This document shows positions 1-10,888 of a stretch of DNA of 38,544 bases, piece after piece. The notes beneath the pieces are model-generated. The model was not told the DNA's origin. It ran no database searches and saw nothing but the letters and a program-made list of their open reading frames with translations. Numbering within the stretch: the stretch's first letter is position 1; each line of letters begins with the position of its first letter. A program made the translations under genes and the position numbers. This DNA is from Perkinsus chesapeaki. Its lineage: Eukaryota > Perkinsozoa > Perkinsida > Perkinsidae. The stretch spans positions 1 through 38,544 of the forward strand of contig JAAPAO010000331.1 in NCBI GenBank assembly GCA_013115145.1, written 5' to 3'.

Positions 1-429
1 ACCTTTTCGCGATTTCCGCGGTAATCACTAGGCGGTTACCAGGTTTTCGTGATTTTCAGGTGCATCTCCAATGGCAATTATTTCCAGTGTCGTCTCCGCG
101 GCTTTCGGCACGCGGATCTAAACCTGAGAAGTTTCTACGCAAGAACAATTCGAGAACATTATGCACAATTAATCCCATACCAAGCATAGTGTACTCAGTT
201 ACGTCACTCAGTTCCATCCGATCATCGGATTCCGATGCTACATCATCAGTACGCTATCAATACTCCGCATCTGAAGTTCGGATTCCGAACTTCCGATCGG
301 CGCCCCTGTTCATAGGGCCTATGAACAGGCCGAGGGGCCTATGACATAGGCCGTACGTTCCGCCGTATTTCTGGAAATATTCTGCCCTTTCTAAGACACC
401 CTGTCACTCCATTTCTTTGTGTTTTTCCG

Positions 430-882
430 ATGAAACCACCAAGACCTGGCGATATCACTGGAGAGATGGTTAATGGTATCAATGTGAAGGAAGTCTTAGC
501 CATGATTGCGACGATAACGATAGCGTCAAGGAGAATAGCGACAAGGACGATATCGACATCCCAAGCGGTGTCGAGGTGAATAAAAATAGCGGCGATAGTT
601 CCCTATTCACTACTTATATAAAATCACCTCCAGCAAAAAGTCCAAGTAAGGCAATAAACCTTACCGCACCAAATCTCAGCCTGAAAGGTTCGGAGCGACC
701 TTCCCCCCTTCGCTGCCGGGACCAGTGACCTTAGCTCAGTCTCATGCGACAAAGCCGCTCGATGCTGCTATTTCATCTTCTCAGCTTACAGATAGGGCTC
801 GCGCCTTATCGTACAGAGAATACTACGCAAGGGCGTTTATCATTGACCATCATATTAAGACTGCGAGTGGCAGTGTGAGTTA
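430..882 (+). other. Possible broken coding region, two overlapping frames
   Basis: About 450 bases read as protein-like sequence in two successive frames. The first is open from about 460 to 726, rich in Asp, Ser, Lys and Pro (for example DNDSVKENSDKDDIDIPSG). It ends just after a run of six C at about 702-707. The second frame continues from there to a stop at 880-882 (containing LTDRARALSYREYYARAF). A one-base slip in the C run would join them. I do not recognise the product. It could be a decayed transposon gag-like region or an exon pair of an unknown gene. No start codon is convincing. Confidence 0.2.
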
Positions 883-1502
883 ATCGATCTGATCATCAGA
901 TTCTGACGAGAGTCCCATCATGGGACTTTGAGTCCCGTGGTTGGTCAACGTATATCTGGAGCTTTTCTCATGTTGAACGAGAATCGTATTAAATCTAACC
1001 GTCGAGAATGGTTCTGAGGGGAACAATGATTTTCCCCGCCGGTGGCCCACCCAAGGCACGCGCCTCACATACAAACAGGACTATGCGATATCGAAGTTCG
1101 TGGCCGGCGAAGTTGCCTATGTCCGACATAGTATGTCGTTGCTGAGAGACGCCTGGTACCTTCAAGGGGAAACAAGGCCTGGAGCAAAGCCTTCAGGGTC
1201 TGAAGTTCAGACTAGGTATGCTGTGAGATTACACTTGTCCAATGAAATGTCTGGGAGCTTTCTTGAGCGGGATCCGCTCCCCGGGAGCGGCTCCCGCCCA
1301 GAGCCTCAGAAGCAGATGGAAGAGAAAACTTCAAGAAGACCACGCTTGAGTTTTTTCATTGAGCTGAGGGAGGATGACGTGGGCAGAATAAAGTAAAAAG
1401 TGCCTTCAATGGCCAAAATAGAGGAATGTCTTCCAGGTTGGAGGTGAAAGTGGGCGACCGGTGTCACTTGATAATCAAGTCTGGATTGGCGACAACAATC
1501 AA

Positions 1503-1553
1503 TAGCAAAATATGAATAAATAGGAATTAATAATTCCTCATCATATTTTGCTA
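1503..1553. repeat. Inverted repeat, 13-bp arms
   Basis: The arms 1503-1515 and 1541-1553 are exact reverse complements. They enclose a 25-base loop that itself holds a 7+1+7 palindrome at 1523-1537 built on GGAATTA. A further 6+1+6 palindrome follows at 1557-1569. It could form a cruciform or RNA hairpin. No gene is associated. Confidence 0.75.
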
Positions 1554-2083
1554 GCAGGTCAAGTTGACCGCCAATTTAATAGATTCAGTCTATGGTGGCC
1601 ATTGAGAGTCATTTACGAGAAATCGGTGGGCTGTATTACAGACTGTAATTTACTGTACCTCAGCTGTAATTACCTCGTGAGTCACGAGTCGTGACACGTT
1701 GAACCTGTCAGGTTCCCAAACCTGGCTCACCTCGTGAAGCTCACCAAGTAGAGTCTATTGGGTAGATTGGGACCGACTCGGTCCGACCGAGTCATCCTAT
1801 TTGGGTGGTTCCGGTATACATCTCCATCACACGGCCATGCGCCATCAACCAGCCAGCCAGGGCGCCTGGGCCCTGAGCCCTTATTGAGTAAGCTAGCGAT
1901 GAGTCTACGATACCCGCGAGATAACTGATGATAACCGATGTTACTTTCGGTGACTTGGTCATAGTCTATGACTCATAGACTGTCACTCACAGCGAGTGCT
2001 GTACGTGCGCGCGCGTGCAGAAACCTTTGTGCAAGTGCAGGATTGCAATAAAAATGAACGCGCTGAGGCTCGATCCGGGATCG

Positions 2084-5000
2084 ATGATCTGGAAAAGACT
2101 ATTTTGCGTCGATGCCAAGTTCGAAACAAATAACGTGTTGGTCTCCGGGACTAATGTATTCGCCCGGAGGAATGAGCTGGACCAACCGATGGCTTAAAAG
2201 CTGGTCTATCCAGTGGCGGGATATGAATGCTCGTTCGCGGTTAGTTTTTAACATTTCCGCAAGTTTTCAAAACTGATGATTTAAAGGTATTGTGTTCCAA
2301 GTCTCTACTGATCACCTTCTAAGTGGATTCTATTTGCATTATGATTGAGATTCCAACGATTGTTGGTAGATCAGCCACTGAAGATAGCCAGCAGCAGCAG
2401 CAGACCCTTCGCACCACCAACACAACCAATCCATCACCCATGAGTTATGATATGAAATTGTAAGAGGAGCTATTTTCGCCAAATTGGCATCTTGCATGAA
2501 AATGTGGTATTGCCATATCGATAACCGATGTAAAAACATGTACACTCCCTGGAAGAATTCTCATGACGATTTGTCCTGGGAATGTTCGACACTTTTGTGT
2601 GCCTCTTTGTGCGTATGTTATTGATAGAACCATACTGGTTCGGATGTACTAACATTATATAGTATTCATTATATAGCATTATAAAAGGTTTTTCATTCGG
2701 GTTTTGGGTTTTCGTAATGCTCTATCAGGCGAATAATTATGTTAATCATTATTGCGGACGCGGTATCAAATGCAGCATTCGACTACTCAGCTTCACTGTC
2801 GCCGATGATCACATTTTTCACAATTCAAGTAAGTTGTTTAAATTTGCGTTTGAAGCTGTCAAACGAGCAATGCAAATGCAATTGATGGATGACTGGGACT
2901 GTGAAGGCTCACTGGTACCCAAGACGCTCGGCTACACAACTTCTACGGAGGAGGCTCACCAACACCATTGGAAGAATCTCAACCTAGTTTACATTTTGGA
3001 GAATTCCCATTTCTCAGCGTCAATGTCGAGTCAGCGAACTCCTGAGCGCTTCAACATCATAAGGGTATCTTCCGGAAATTTCCCTTCCGTATGAATATTT
3101 TTTCGGAAATTTCCCTTCCGTATAAATATTTTCCGGAAATTTTCGTGATTGTCGTCACGGTTTTGATTTTCGTGGATTTGAATTATTGTATCTCAGATTA
3201 TCCTCCACATACTACTCCTGTTGATGTCATTTTTGGTATCTTGGAGCACCTTCCTTCAGCAGTTTGGTTTGCTTGGGATGGCCTGCCGAGACGGATCCCA
3301 AGTGGTCTGTCTCGGAATACTGAGATTCGGTAATGAAGGAAAACGTATTTATTCATCATCTTCGTTAGCGTCTCTCCTCGTCGTTCGCCTGCCGAGATTG
3401 ATATCAGCGTTCGAGTCTGAAGAGCCGATCAACTATGATGGATTTCAATTGACGATCCACTCTATGATTTCGGCTTGGTTATATGTCGCAGTGCTGAGGT
3501 AGTAATTGGTAACTGTTCGATGCTCTCTTCGTTCATATATTCTACATTTGAGCTCGTTTGATAATAATGTGATAATAGTTGAATTTTCTACCGGGTAACA
3601 TTGCAGGAGGAATTCATCTATTTTGACTCCTGAAAAATATCCGAACAAATATTTATTGAAGTATCTGTATTGTAAAAATACGTTATGTGACAGCATTTTT
3701 TCATCACCATTGCCTCCGCCTATTAGCGACGAACTTTTGACCGCCGGGGAGTAGCTTTCTGTGAGGCTAGATGAACACAGGAATTGGTTTTAGGCGTTTT
3801 TTTCAAGATACGGTGTACAACTAGGTCGAGCTAAGTATTATGATCCTGAGATATGGGTTAAGTGCGCAGCCGGAAGATTTTGAAAGATACGCCTGTTCTT
3901 CTTCTTCCTCATGATGATGATGATGGCATGCTGTGCTAAGTGACTGTATTTTCCACAAATGATTGTTGCTCTGTTAGTAAGTCGAATTTTGGGATTGATA
4001 TCCAAATTCAGGCTATTGGGACCAGAACAGAGGGCGGAAAATGAGGGGGCCGAGGCGGGTTCATTTTTATTGCTGACCAGCGCAGCAGGAGGAATCACTC
4101 CATGGAATAGCGCCAAATATTTCTAGATTGAATTTGAAGCTTGATTCGTTCTCCCCGCAATCGAGCATCAGCAACCGCTTGTGGCTAAATGATTCCCTGT
4201 CAAGATCGGACACCTTTCCTTAGCCAATTCTGGTTCATCCATGCCTATAGCAGCATCTTCTTCGGTAGTAGCATTCTATCACCCTCAGGTGGAAGGGTCT
4301 TTACGGTTGGCGGATACAACATGGGTAGTAAATGGGGAATAATGCGACATTGGTGTAGAGCACTAAGTCGGAGAGATTATCGAGGCAGTTGTAGCGATTC
4401 TGTGGAGTTCTCTGGGCGATCCATTACTCTCGCGTGAAAAATCCGATGAAGGAAATTTCAACATTATTAATCATGCATGAATTAGTTAATTTATTGAACT
4501 ACTCTGAGAGTATATATTATATAGAACTGAAAGAAACGGGTTTAAGACAAAAAGACTCCGGGCGAGTGGGTCTGGAGGACATGGACCATGTCATAGATGG
4601 TCAGTTAATAACTAACAACCGTATTGTTGAATAACTGTCAATCTCTGTCCAAGGGTCACAGAATCGATTAACTCGTTAGACTGAGATATTTGGCATTAAG
4701 ACCTTATAGTCTACGGGAAAAATGCAGCCACAAGCCGGACAAGTTGTTTATCAGTACTCGACAAATCTTCGGGGTTCCTCTCCTGCATGCATAACCTCGT
4801 AATCAGGGCAATGGCAAGCTATTAGATGATGTTAAAGTCGGTGGTCCAGTTCGGGAAGCAGGAGTAAGTGGCTCCAGCTACCTGACGTGGACATGTGAGA
4901 ACTCATTGATTTGTGGATCGGAAGGTAATATCGGGAAAGGGTCAGAGTCGGTCTGCTCAATTCGATTCGTACTATTATCGGCTTTATTAAATTTATCGTC

Positions 5001-6135
5001 TTTATTACCCTTATACACCAAAGTACTCTTTATTTCATTTTCCTGTATATTTCGTTCTTAGCGCGTCCCTCCCCGGGATAGAGTCTTCCTACCGGTTGCG
5101 CTCTCCCCATTCAGGTTGCTCTGGGTTTATAAGCTCTACGAATTTAATAGCGCGGAAATCAATTTGTTGCTGTCAGAATGCCTTTCGATATAGTAAAGCT
5201 GGTTAACAGTTTTTTACTGGTCATATTTCGCCTGTGTCGTCTGTCGAGATTTTTGCGTCTCACCCTGCGGTCAGGGAATACGAGCCCTTTTCATTCTCGC
5301 CAGTGGGAGTCTTCCACCTTCACCGTATCGCTTCGTGAAAATCGAAGTCCAGCAAAGTTTTGCGGAATTGTTATGATTACTGTAGATGACACTGCTATGG
5401 AATTTGCTCATCGAACTATCCGATTTCTCTCGAGTTCTTATACGGCTTGTCTTTACCAACTTTTCCTCTGTTTCAGGTACAGCATTTGAAGTTGCGCACG
5501 AAGCGCTTGGCGAGGTAGTATCGGCTGGGGAGATTTTTTTCGGGGGAAATTGAGTTTTCTATTTCTTAACAACTGTTCTCGAGAATTTTGATTGTCCAAC
5601 ATTGCACGTTTGGTTCCAGCGACCTTGCGATCTGGTAAGGGAGGAAGCCGATAGACATCCGATGTGGGCATAGTCTAAATTGACACTTTTTGCGCTGGGC
5701 CAGTGCCACTGGCATTTGCTATGATGAGGAGCTTTGGGCCCCAAAGCGTCTGTCGGCCTGCTCTATAACACACCTATTCGCCAAGATTTAGCTCTAAAAT
5801 TGGTATGTGGTATCTATCAGAGGTGAGTAGTACCAGATTTTGTATTTTACATTCCTCGGGGAGGTTCATACTGTTGCCTTAATCAACGCGGATTGATGGG
5901 TGAAAAAAGCTCAGGAGAAACTTCTTGTGGATTTACTTGGTTTTCATGGTCCTCGTCCACCTGGGCCATCACGCGCGTTCAGTTGCTCAGTAGTGGAATA
6001 TTACTAATAATAAATCTTGATTATACTTTCATCATAGTGATGAGTGATTTATTAATGTTGAATTCTATCAGTGTGTTCATCTTGAGTAATAAATGCTCAA
6101 TGATACGCAGTTAACAAGTACAGTCAAATCCTTCG
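2084..6135. other. Gene-poor interval
   Basis: No convincing gene. ATG-started frames at 2717-3094 (125 codons) and 5178-5489 (103 codons) have no recognisable domain. The second is followed by a pyrimidine-rich 3' splice-like site (TTTCAG at about 5472-5477), so an exon of an unknown gene is possible but unsupported. Other content is a short tandem repeat at 3070-3146 and an isolated 7+1+7 palindrome at 4578-4592 that may be a worn scar (W=GACATGGT with a 2-base insertion). 5' exons of the NEDD1-like gene may lie near the right end. Confidence 0.5.
3070..3146. repeat. Tandem repeat, about 30-31 bp, 2.5 units
   Basis: Two units containing GGAAATTTCCCTTCCGTAT followed by an ATATT tail, and a third truncated unit at about 3130. 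The phrase TTTTCGTGATT that ends the third unit also occurs at about 44-56, so the sequence family may be dispersed. Confidence 0.7.
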
Positions 6136-7689
6136 TTGAGAAGATTTCATACTGAAGAGGCCGCTTGGTGTCCGCAGGTGCAATCAAGGGCAATTAAGGC
6201 GTTTTCGGACACCTCTGACATCTGGACGCTCCCCGATGGCCGTCTTCTATCGTCCTCACGGAGCTCGGGGGTTCGGATATTTCCTCCTTTTCCCAGCTGG
6301 GGGTCATCAGCATCGACGAGTCCGCAAAGCACGTTATCGATCCACGCGGCTTCGGCGGTTTGTGGCACCTCGGACGGGGGTAACATTTTATGGGGGACGG
6401 AGTCGGGATGTGTTCAACTGGTGAAAATTGAAGAGCTGGATGGGCCTCGATTTGAGTGGAAGATTGATGGGGTTAATGTTGGCGTGGCGTCGCTGAGGTG
6501 TACGGAGATCGGAGGGGGTAGCAGCTTCGCGGTGATGGCAGAAGACTGCAGCGTGCTCGTTGGTGATGTGCATGCGTGCGGAATTTGGAGCTACAAGATT
6601 CCATCGGAAAGTGAAGAAAGGATCGATCGATTGTCGTCGGATTTGGTGGCGCCCTCGCCGTGTAATGAGAGTCTGTTGGTTGCGGCGATCGGGCCGAGTA
6701 GGGCTATTCGGTTTGCGGATGTCCGACAGAAGAAGGCGTTGAAGGATCTTAGGTTGAAGCTTGCACCGAGCAGCGTATCGTTGCGGGCGGATGGGGCATT
6801 TATGGCAGTTGGATCGGAGGAGAGCGCTATCGTATATGATTTGCGGTCGCTTAGAAAGCCTGTTGTGGTTTATGAGAATACACCAGCAAGGAGTGTGGCA
6901 TTTTATAGGGAACATCATTATGAAAAAGAAGTAATAAATTTATTAGGTGGGTTTCAATAGATTACAACTTTTATGAGAAGGATAAAGTAAATATATAAAG
7001 GACTCCAAAGTTGTATACAGGCTAAATTAATTATAATGTGATTGAGATACTTTGCTGAATTGATCGGGATATTATCATTAACTGAGATCTCGCAGATTGG
7101 GATCTTTGTATTTACTAGCATAATTAAGTGTTTAATATGAAGCCTCATCACACGTTCGTGCGTTGTCGTTAGTTCGACGATCGTTTAAGTCGCCTTCCGT
7201 TCGATAGTGATCCTCGCTCAGGAGCCACCGAGCCCGAAGTCAACTCCACGCGGAAAGCAAAGTTCCAATGTGAGGTCGATGACGCCTCACACGCAAAGAC
7301 TCGCAGGAATGTTACGAAGAATCGGTGGAGGGTTGAACAAAACTACCAGCGATGACGTCACCGCGGTTTCGAGCAGATTGGGAATAGTTTCGAGGATCGA
7401 TGATGAGGAGGGTTCGAGAAGCATAATGGGCGAAAATGAGGAAGATGGCGAGAGTCATTTCGAGGAGAGACGAGGCTCGCAGGCGTCGGCGGGGGGAGTT
7501 AGTTTGAGAAAATTAAGTTTGAATGGAAACGGGAGCGATGCGGACATGGAAGGATTGATTTCGACGTTGAATAGGATGCATGTTGAGACCATTGGTAAAT
7601 TGAGTTATTTGGAGATGAGACAGAGAAAGATGGAAGAGACGTTGGAGAGGATTGTTAATATGTTATCATTACAGCATGAGAAAAAATAG
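6136..7689 (+). CDS. nedd1: NEDD1-like WD40 protein, partial gene model
   Basis: Two exons: about 6178 (or 6136) to 6930, and 7222-7689. The intron 6931-7221 begins GTAATA and ends CGCTCAG, and phase 0 fits on both sides. The first exon encodes WD-type beta-propeller blades. The stretch from SPCNESLLVAAIG through DGAFMAVGSEESAIVYDLRS aligns with the last blades of animal NEDD1, which have the same SP-NELL, TIG, DGA-LAIGS and YDLR-L-PV landmarks. The second exon encodes a disordered Ser/Gly/acid-rich linker and a C-terminal helix (about the last 40 residues, MHVETIGKLSYLEMRQRKME) resembling the NEDD1 gamma-tubulin-binding coiled coil. In other animals NEDD1 targets the gamma-tubulin ring complex to centrosomes and spindles. 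The initiator methionine and the first blades are missing; 6136 is only the left edge of an open frame (TTG), and 6178 follows a CCGCAG splice site. The family call is from remembered motifs. Confidence 0.68.
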
Positions 7690-7760
7690 CCTTTTTAGTC
7701 TAGAGGTTAAGGGTTGTGTTTAGTAAGCCAAAGGTCCTCGGATCGATCCCTGGTTGATGC
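7690..7760 (+). repeat. tRNA-like sequence (SINE or tRNA pseudogene)
   Basis: It starts immediately after the NEDD1-like stop codon. An A-box-like TAGTCTAGAGG (7696-7706) is followed about 33 bases later by a B-box-like GGATCGATCCC (7740-7750). The acceptor ends do not pair, so it is not a functional tRNA. It may be the head of a tRNA-derived SINE, or may act as a Pol III-bound element next to the gene end. Confidence 0.4.
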
Positions 7761-8991
7761 ATTTCTCTGCAAATACGCATTTTGTGATAGTTGCGTTTAA
7801 AAAATATTTTGTCCAACATGGTGTTTCATCCTCCCGTTGTCCTGCCCTCTTTTATTAATCATGCTGAGTGACCTGAGCGAGATGTCTCTATTAGTGCACT
7901 CGCAATTTACTCTTTTCCTAGAGAGCTTACGCCGCGGCGATGTGGATTTCGCATAATTACAAACCTATGTAATAGGTTTTTTCTTCAGGCGCAGGGGTTG
8001 TTGGGATTGTTACCTTTTGCTCCTCAGTTTTTTGCATCTTGCCTGCACAAAGTCAACTGTATTGACTACACATCAATAAGATGTTTGAACTCGTTCCGAT
8101 ATATGTAATCGTTTATGCTCATCCGACTCGCTCTGATGCCCATGGGTTAGTAGCCCAGGTTTGTTCCTTAGTCTTTCGCACTTTGTCTCTTTGATAAAAC
8201 CAACCCGATGGCTTGAGCGTTGAAAAGCAGTTCTGCTGGCTCTTGTGACCCGACCGTTGAAAATCCGGCCATACGGGGAGGTCTGCTCGCCTGATCACGT
8301 TTCCTATTACATTTGTGATCCTCAATAGATCACGATATTAACTCCTTTCCTGGTTCACCATCGGCTCTCTGGAATGCTGTTTTGAAAAATCTGAAATTAA
8401 GACTTCTTTGAAACCGTTCTTTGGGAGCCGTTGGTTGCTTCTCTATGACTGCCTGCCTCTATAAGCGTTTTTATTATTCGTTTTACTGTCCACAGAATAC
8501 TGTTAATAATGTAGTTGATTGAGCCAAATTATATTTTCATTAGTAATGTTCGATCCAACTTCGTCGCTGGAACGAAAGCGTCCGAGGGATGAGCACGGTA
8601 ATAGGGGTCTGCTGGGGGGAAATGAAATGCCACGGGCTTGTTTATAAACTGGTTGAATAAACGTCACTACCTCGTTGCGAATTGTTATTAGGAAATGAGC
8701 TACTCGCTGATTGGGAGGTTATTTTGATAGGTCATGAGTTTGCCAATTTGGTTTCCAATTTACTAGTGATACTAGCTCTATCTAGTGGTCGGGAAATTTA
8801 TAGTAAATTTATATAGTATAGATTGCCATAAGCCATGATCATACTGATATAGATAATGGCTATAACGTAATACAAGTTTCATCGTTACCACATAAACTTA
8901 CCGACAAGACCAAATCTAGCGGTATTGATAATATATAAGACATAACTTATTTTTATTATTCATTTTTTTACTACAAATATGATTACCAAGT
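7761..8991. other. Intergenic, nothing identified
   Basis: No open frame of note and no scar units. A hairpin AACCTAT/ATAGGTT with a 3-base loop lies at about 7964-7980. The stretch 8340-8400 has a short reverse-transcriptase-like ending (ALWNAVLKNL) too short to call. Confidence 0.4.
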
Positions 8992-9144
8992 CTACGGGTC
9001 CTTCACCCCCAGAAGCTGAAACGTGCTCAGAAGGCCTTAGCCCGACAGCAATCAGGGAAGCGTCTGGGTTGGCAGGAATTTGTCTCCCGAGTGTCAGAAA
9101 TGTTTCCTAATACGGTGGAAATTCTGACAGAATTATTTTCCTAG
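8992..9144 (+). CDS. Unidentified C-terminal exon or coding relic
   Basis: An open stretch ending at TAG 9142-9144 reads as convincing protein: basic and helical at first (KLKRAQKALARQQSGKRLGW), then amphipathic (EFVSRVSEMFPNTVEILTEL). It may follow a splice acceptor at about 8990 (ATTACCAAG). No upstream exon was found and the product is not recognised. It could be the last exon of a gene in 7.8-9.0 kb or a fragment of a mobile element protein. Confidence 0.35.
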   Translation, partial: LRVLHPQKLKRAQKALARQQSGKRLGWQEFVSRVSEMFPNTVEILTELFS

Positions 9145-9411
9145 ACTGCTAGGGAGACGTCAACTGGCCCATTCCTTCCGGTCGGCCTGATATCTGACTG
9201 TTGAATGCTCCTTGAATGGTAGTGTAACAAGCGCCAGTTTACCGCGTCAGTTGAACTACAAAGAATATGCCCAACAAAAAACGCAGATGGAAAACATGTT
9301 CACCCCGGGGATTATACTTCTGATGGAAAAGGGATAAAAATTTTTACGTCAACATATGAATTCCTGATGATGGTGCATTGAGTACGATCGTTGGTTGTTG
9401 TTGTTGCCCAG

Positions 9412-9642
9412 GTCCAAATGGTGGTGTGGCACCTGGGAGCAGTAGTGGTATGCTTCCTGGTCGTTATCAAGCTGCTATATCTTGTCCGGGTGTGGCTGTT
9501 AAAAAAGTTATACAACATTTGCCGGAGATTCAAGCGCAGAGTAGATGTGTTGTCCATGTGGATCATAATGAAAATGCGGATGGTGGAGGTGAAGAGGATC
9601 AACAACAGCAACAACAGCCGAGGACCCTAAAATTGGCTACCA
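9412..9642 (+). CDS. Candidate 5' exon of the KH gene
   Basis: Bounded by TTGCCCAG before 9412 and GTAATA at 9643. The reading frame gives a Gly/Pro-rich lead, then ISCPGVAVKKVIQHLPEIQA, CVVHVDHNENADGG, a glutamine run and RTLKLAT. The order (hydrophobic strand, helix, VHVD strand, long loop, LKLA strand) resembles a divergent KH domain without the GxxG loop. It ends in phase 1 whereas the next exon (10889) starts in phase 0, so at least one exon is missing between them. Membership of the same gene is inference from position and KH resemblance. Confidence 0.35.
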
Positions 9643-10888
9643 GTAATAGAGGCAAATCGATCATGAACTGTTCCTCATCACACGCGGAAATAGTCGTCCA
9701 GTAGACCGTCGGTATGGCAAACGGGTTCGTATTCTTCTCCATTAGTAGATCTTTGGAAGCCGTAGTTCAACCTCGAAAGGGGAGGGGCTGCATACATTTC
9801 TTAGGGGCTGTATTGAACTCTCCTGCGTGTGCCGGATCAGCCCAGCGTTAGATAAATTAGCTAGCAGCGGGGAGAGGTACAGAAAGCTTTAGTGAATTTA
9901 TCACTGTCCGAAATTTCAAATGACGATTTCAATGATGCGGTATAAGAATCGTTGGATTCAAATTTGACACTAATCACTTTTGGTTGTTAAAGTGTCTTCC
10001 CGGGGTAGTAAATTTCCGTGGGGGTTATGGTGTGATCTATGCTTGGTTAGCTGAGCTCTATATGACGGTTTAATGATTAATAAGACTTGCAACCAAACAC
10101 CGTCTATCTTATGAAGTATGTAACATAATAACAGCTACCATAATAACGTAACCACTTATATGAATGAGTAATACTGAAGCTACTAGCGTGACGCTAAAAT
10201 ACTAAGCCGACACCACAATGAGTCATACGTCATGCACAAAAGTAGACAGATCAATGAACTGCTGAACCCAGCATACCATCGCCCACTTGAGATGACTCAG
10301 TACCGCAATAGTAATAAATAATGAATCTTTAGTATTATCCCAATAATGAACATCCTTGAATAATTTCACCGTGCTTTATTAATATTATATATATGATATT
10401 GTTTTTGTTGTGTAGACACTCAAAGTTGCTTGGATGACTGCCGTAATAGGATACATGAGTACATATCGGCGGTGTTATCGGCACATAGAGGGGATCTACC
10501 AGATGGCTATGAAAGAAGGGTAGTAGTCTGATAGGGAAGGATATGGCTGAAATTGGGGAGACTAATGCGGAAATTGAGGCTGAAATAAGGAAATCTCCGT
10601 CAGAAAATGCTAATTTGAGGATACAGTGGAATTCTTGGCAGGGAATATATATGTCTAGACCAAAGGGAAAGACCAAATGCAATCTTGGGGAAGTTTGATA
10701 TCACTCTGGCATTATGGATGGGTCCTCGAAAATCGCTGTGGTTTGTTAACCTATATTATATGACCAATATATTAGTGCTTATGAGTTTTAATATATTATC
10801 ATAGTATGAACATGTTTACAGCTACTATATATATTCCATCGCTTGAGTAACTAATAGTTGTCACTTGACTCAAGGTTTGCTTCATCAG
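9643..10888. other. Intronic or intergenic, nothing firm
   Basis: Probably intron sequence of the KH gene. An open stretch 10513-10698 (+) encodes a helical acidic peptide beginning GSSLIGKDMAEIGETNAE. It resembles the GxxG region of a KH domain, but no splice sites with matching phase were found, so it is not annotated as an exon. Confidence 0.4.

Larger units (their letters stand above)
216..1979. repeat. Cluster A of 22-bp W / W' / W scars
   Basis: Each unit is an 8-bp word W written as W(1-7), complete reverse complement of W, W(2-8). Perfect units: 216-237 (W=ATCCGATG), 1117-1138 (CTATGTCG), 1674-1695 (CTCGTGAC), 1770-1791 (GGACCGAG), 1958-1979 (GTCATAGA). Units with one mismatch: 269-290 (ATCCGAAC), 887-908 (ATCTGATG), 1191-1212 (CTTCAGAC), 1466-1487 (ACTTGATT), 1635-1656 (ATTACAGT), 1694-1715 (ACAGGTTC). 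Every unit shows as two overlapping 15-mers with a single unpaired central base. Related longer palindromes with a one-base centre are 305-329 (12+1+12), 336-352 (8+1+8), 911-927 (8+1+8) and 1274-1290 (8+1+8). Seen directly. The reading as transposon excision scars is inference. Confidence 0.85.

Noticed and set aside
1100-1396. 98-codon plus-strand frame
   Set aside because: It has no ATG at its start and is built largely from scar units and palindromes; composition is not protein-like.
6388-6918. 176-codon minus-strand frame
   Set aside because: Antisense shadow of the NEDD1-like exon; the plus strand has the recognisable blades and matching splice sites.
8340-8400. LINE reverse-transcriptase C-terminus (ALWNAVLKNL)
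   Set aside because: Only about ten residues match a common pattern and the surrounding frames are closed.
10513-10698. Extra KH exon with LIGKDMAEI
   Set aside because: No acceptor or donor in compatible phase; the match is limited to the GxxG area.
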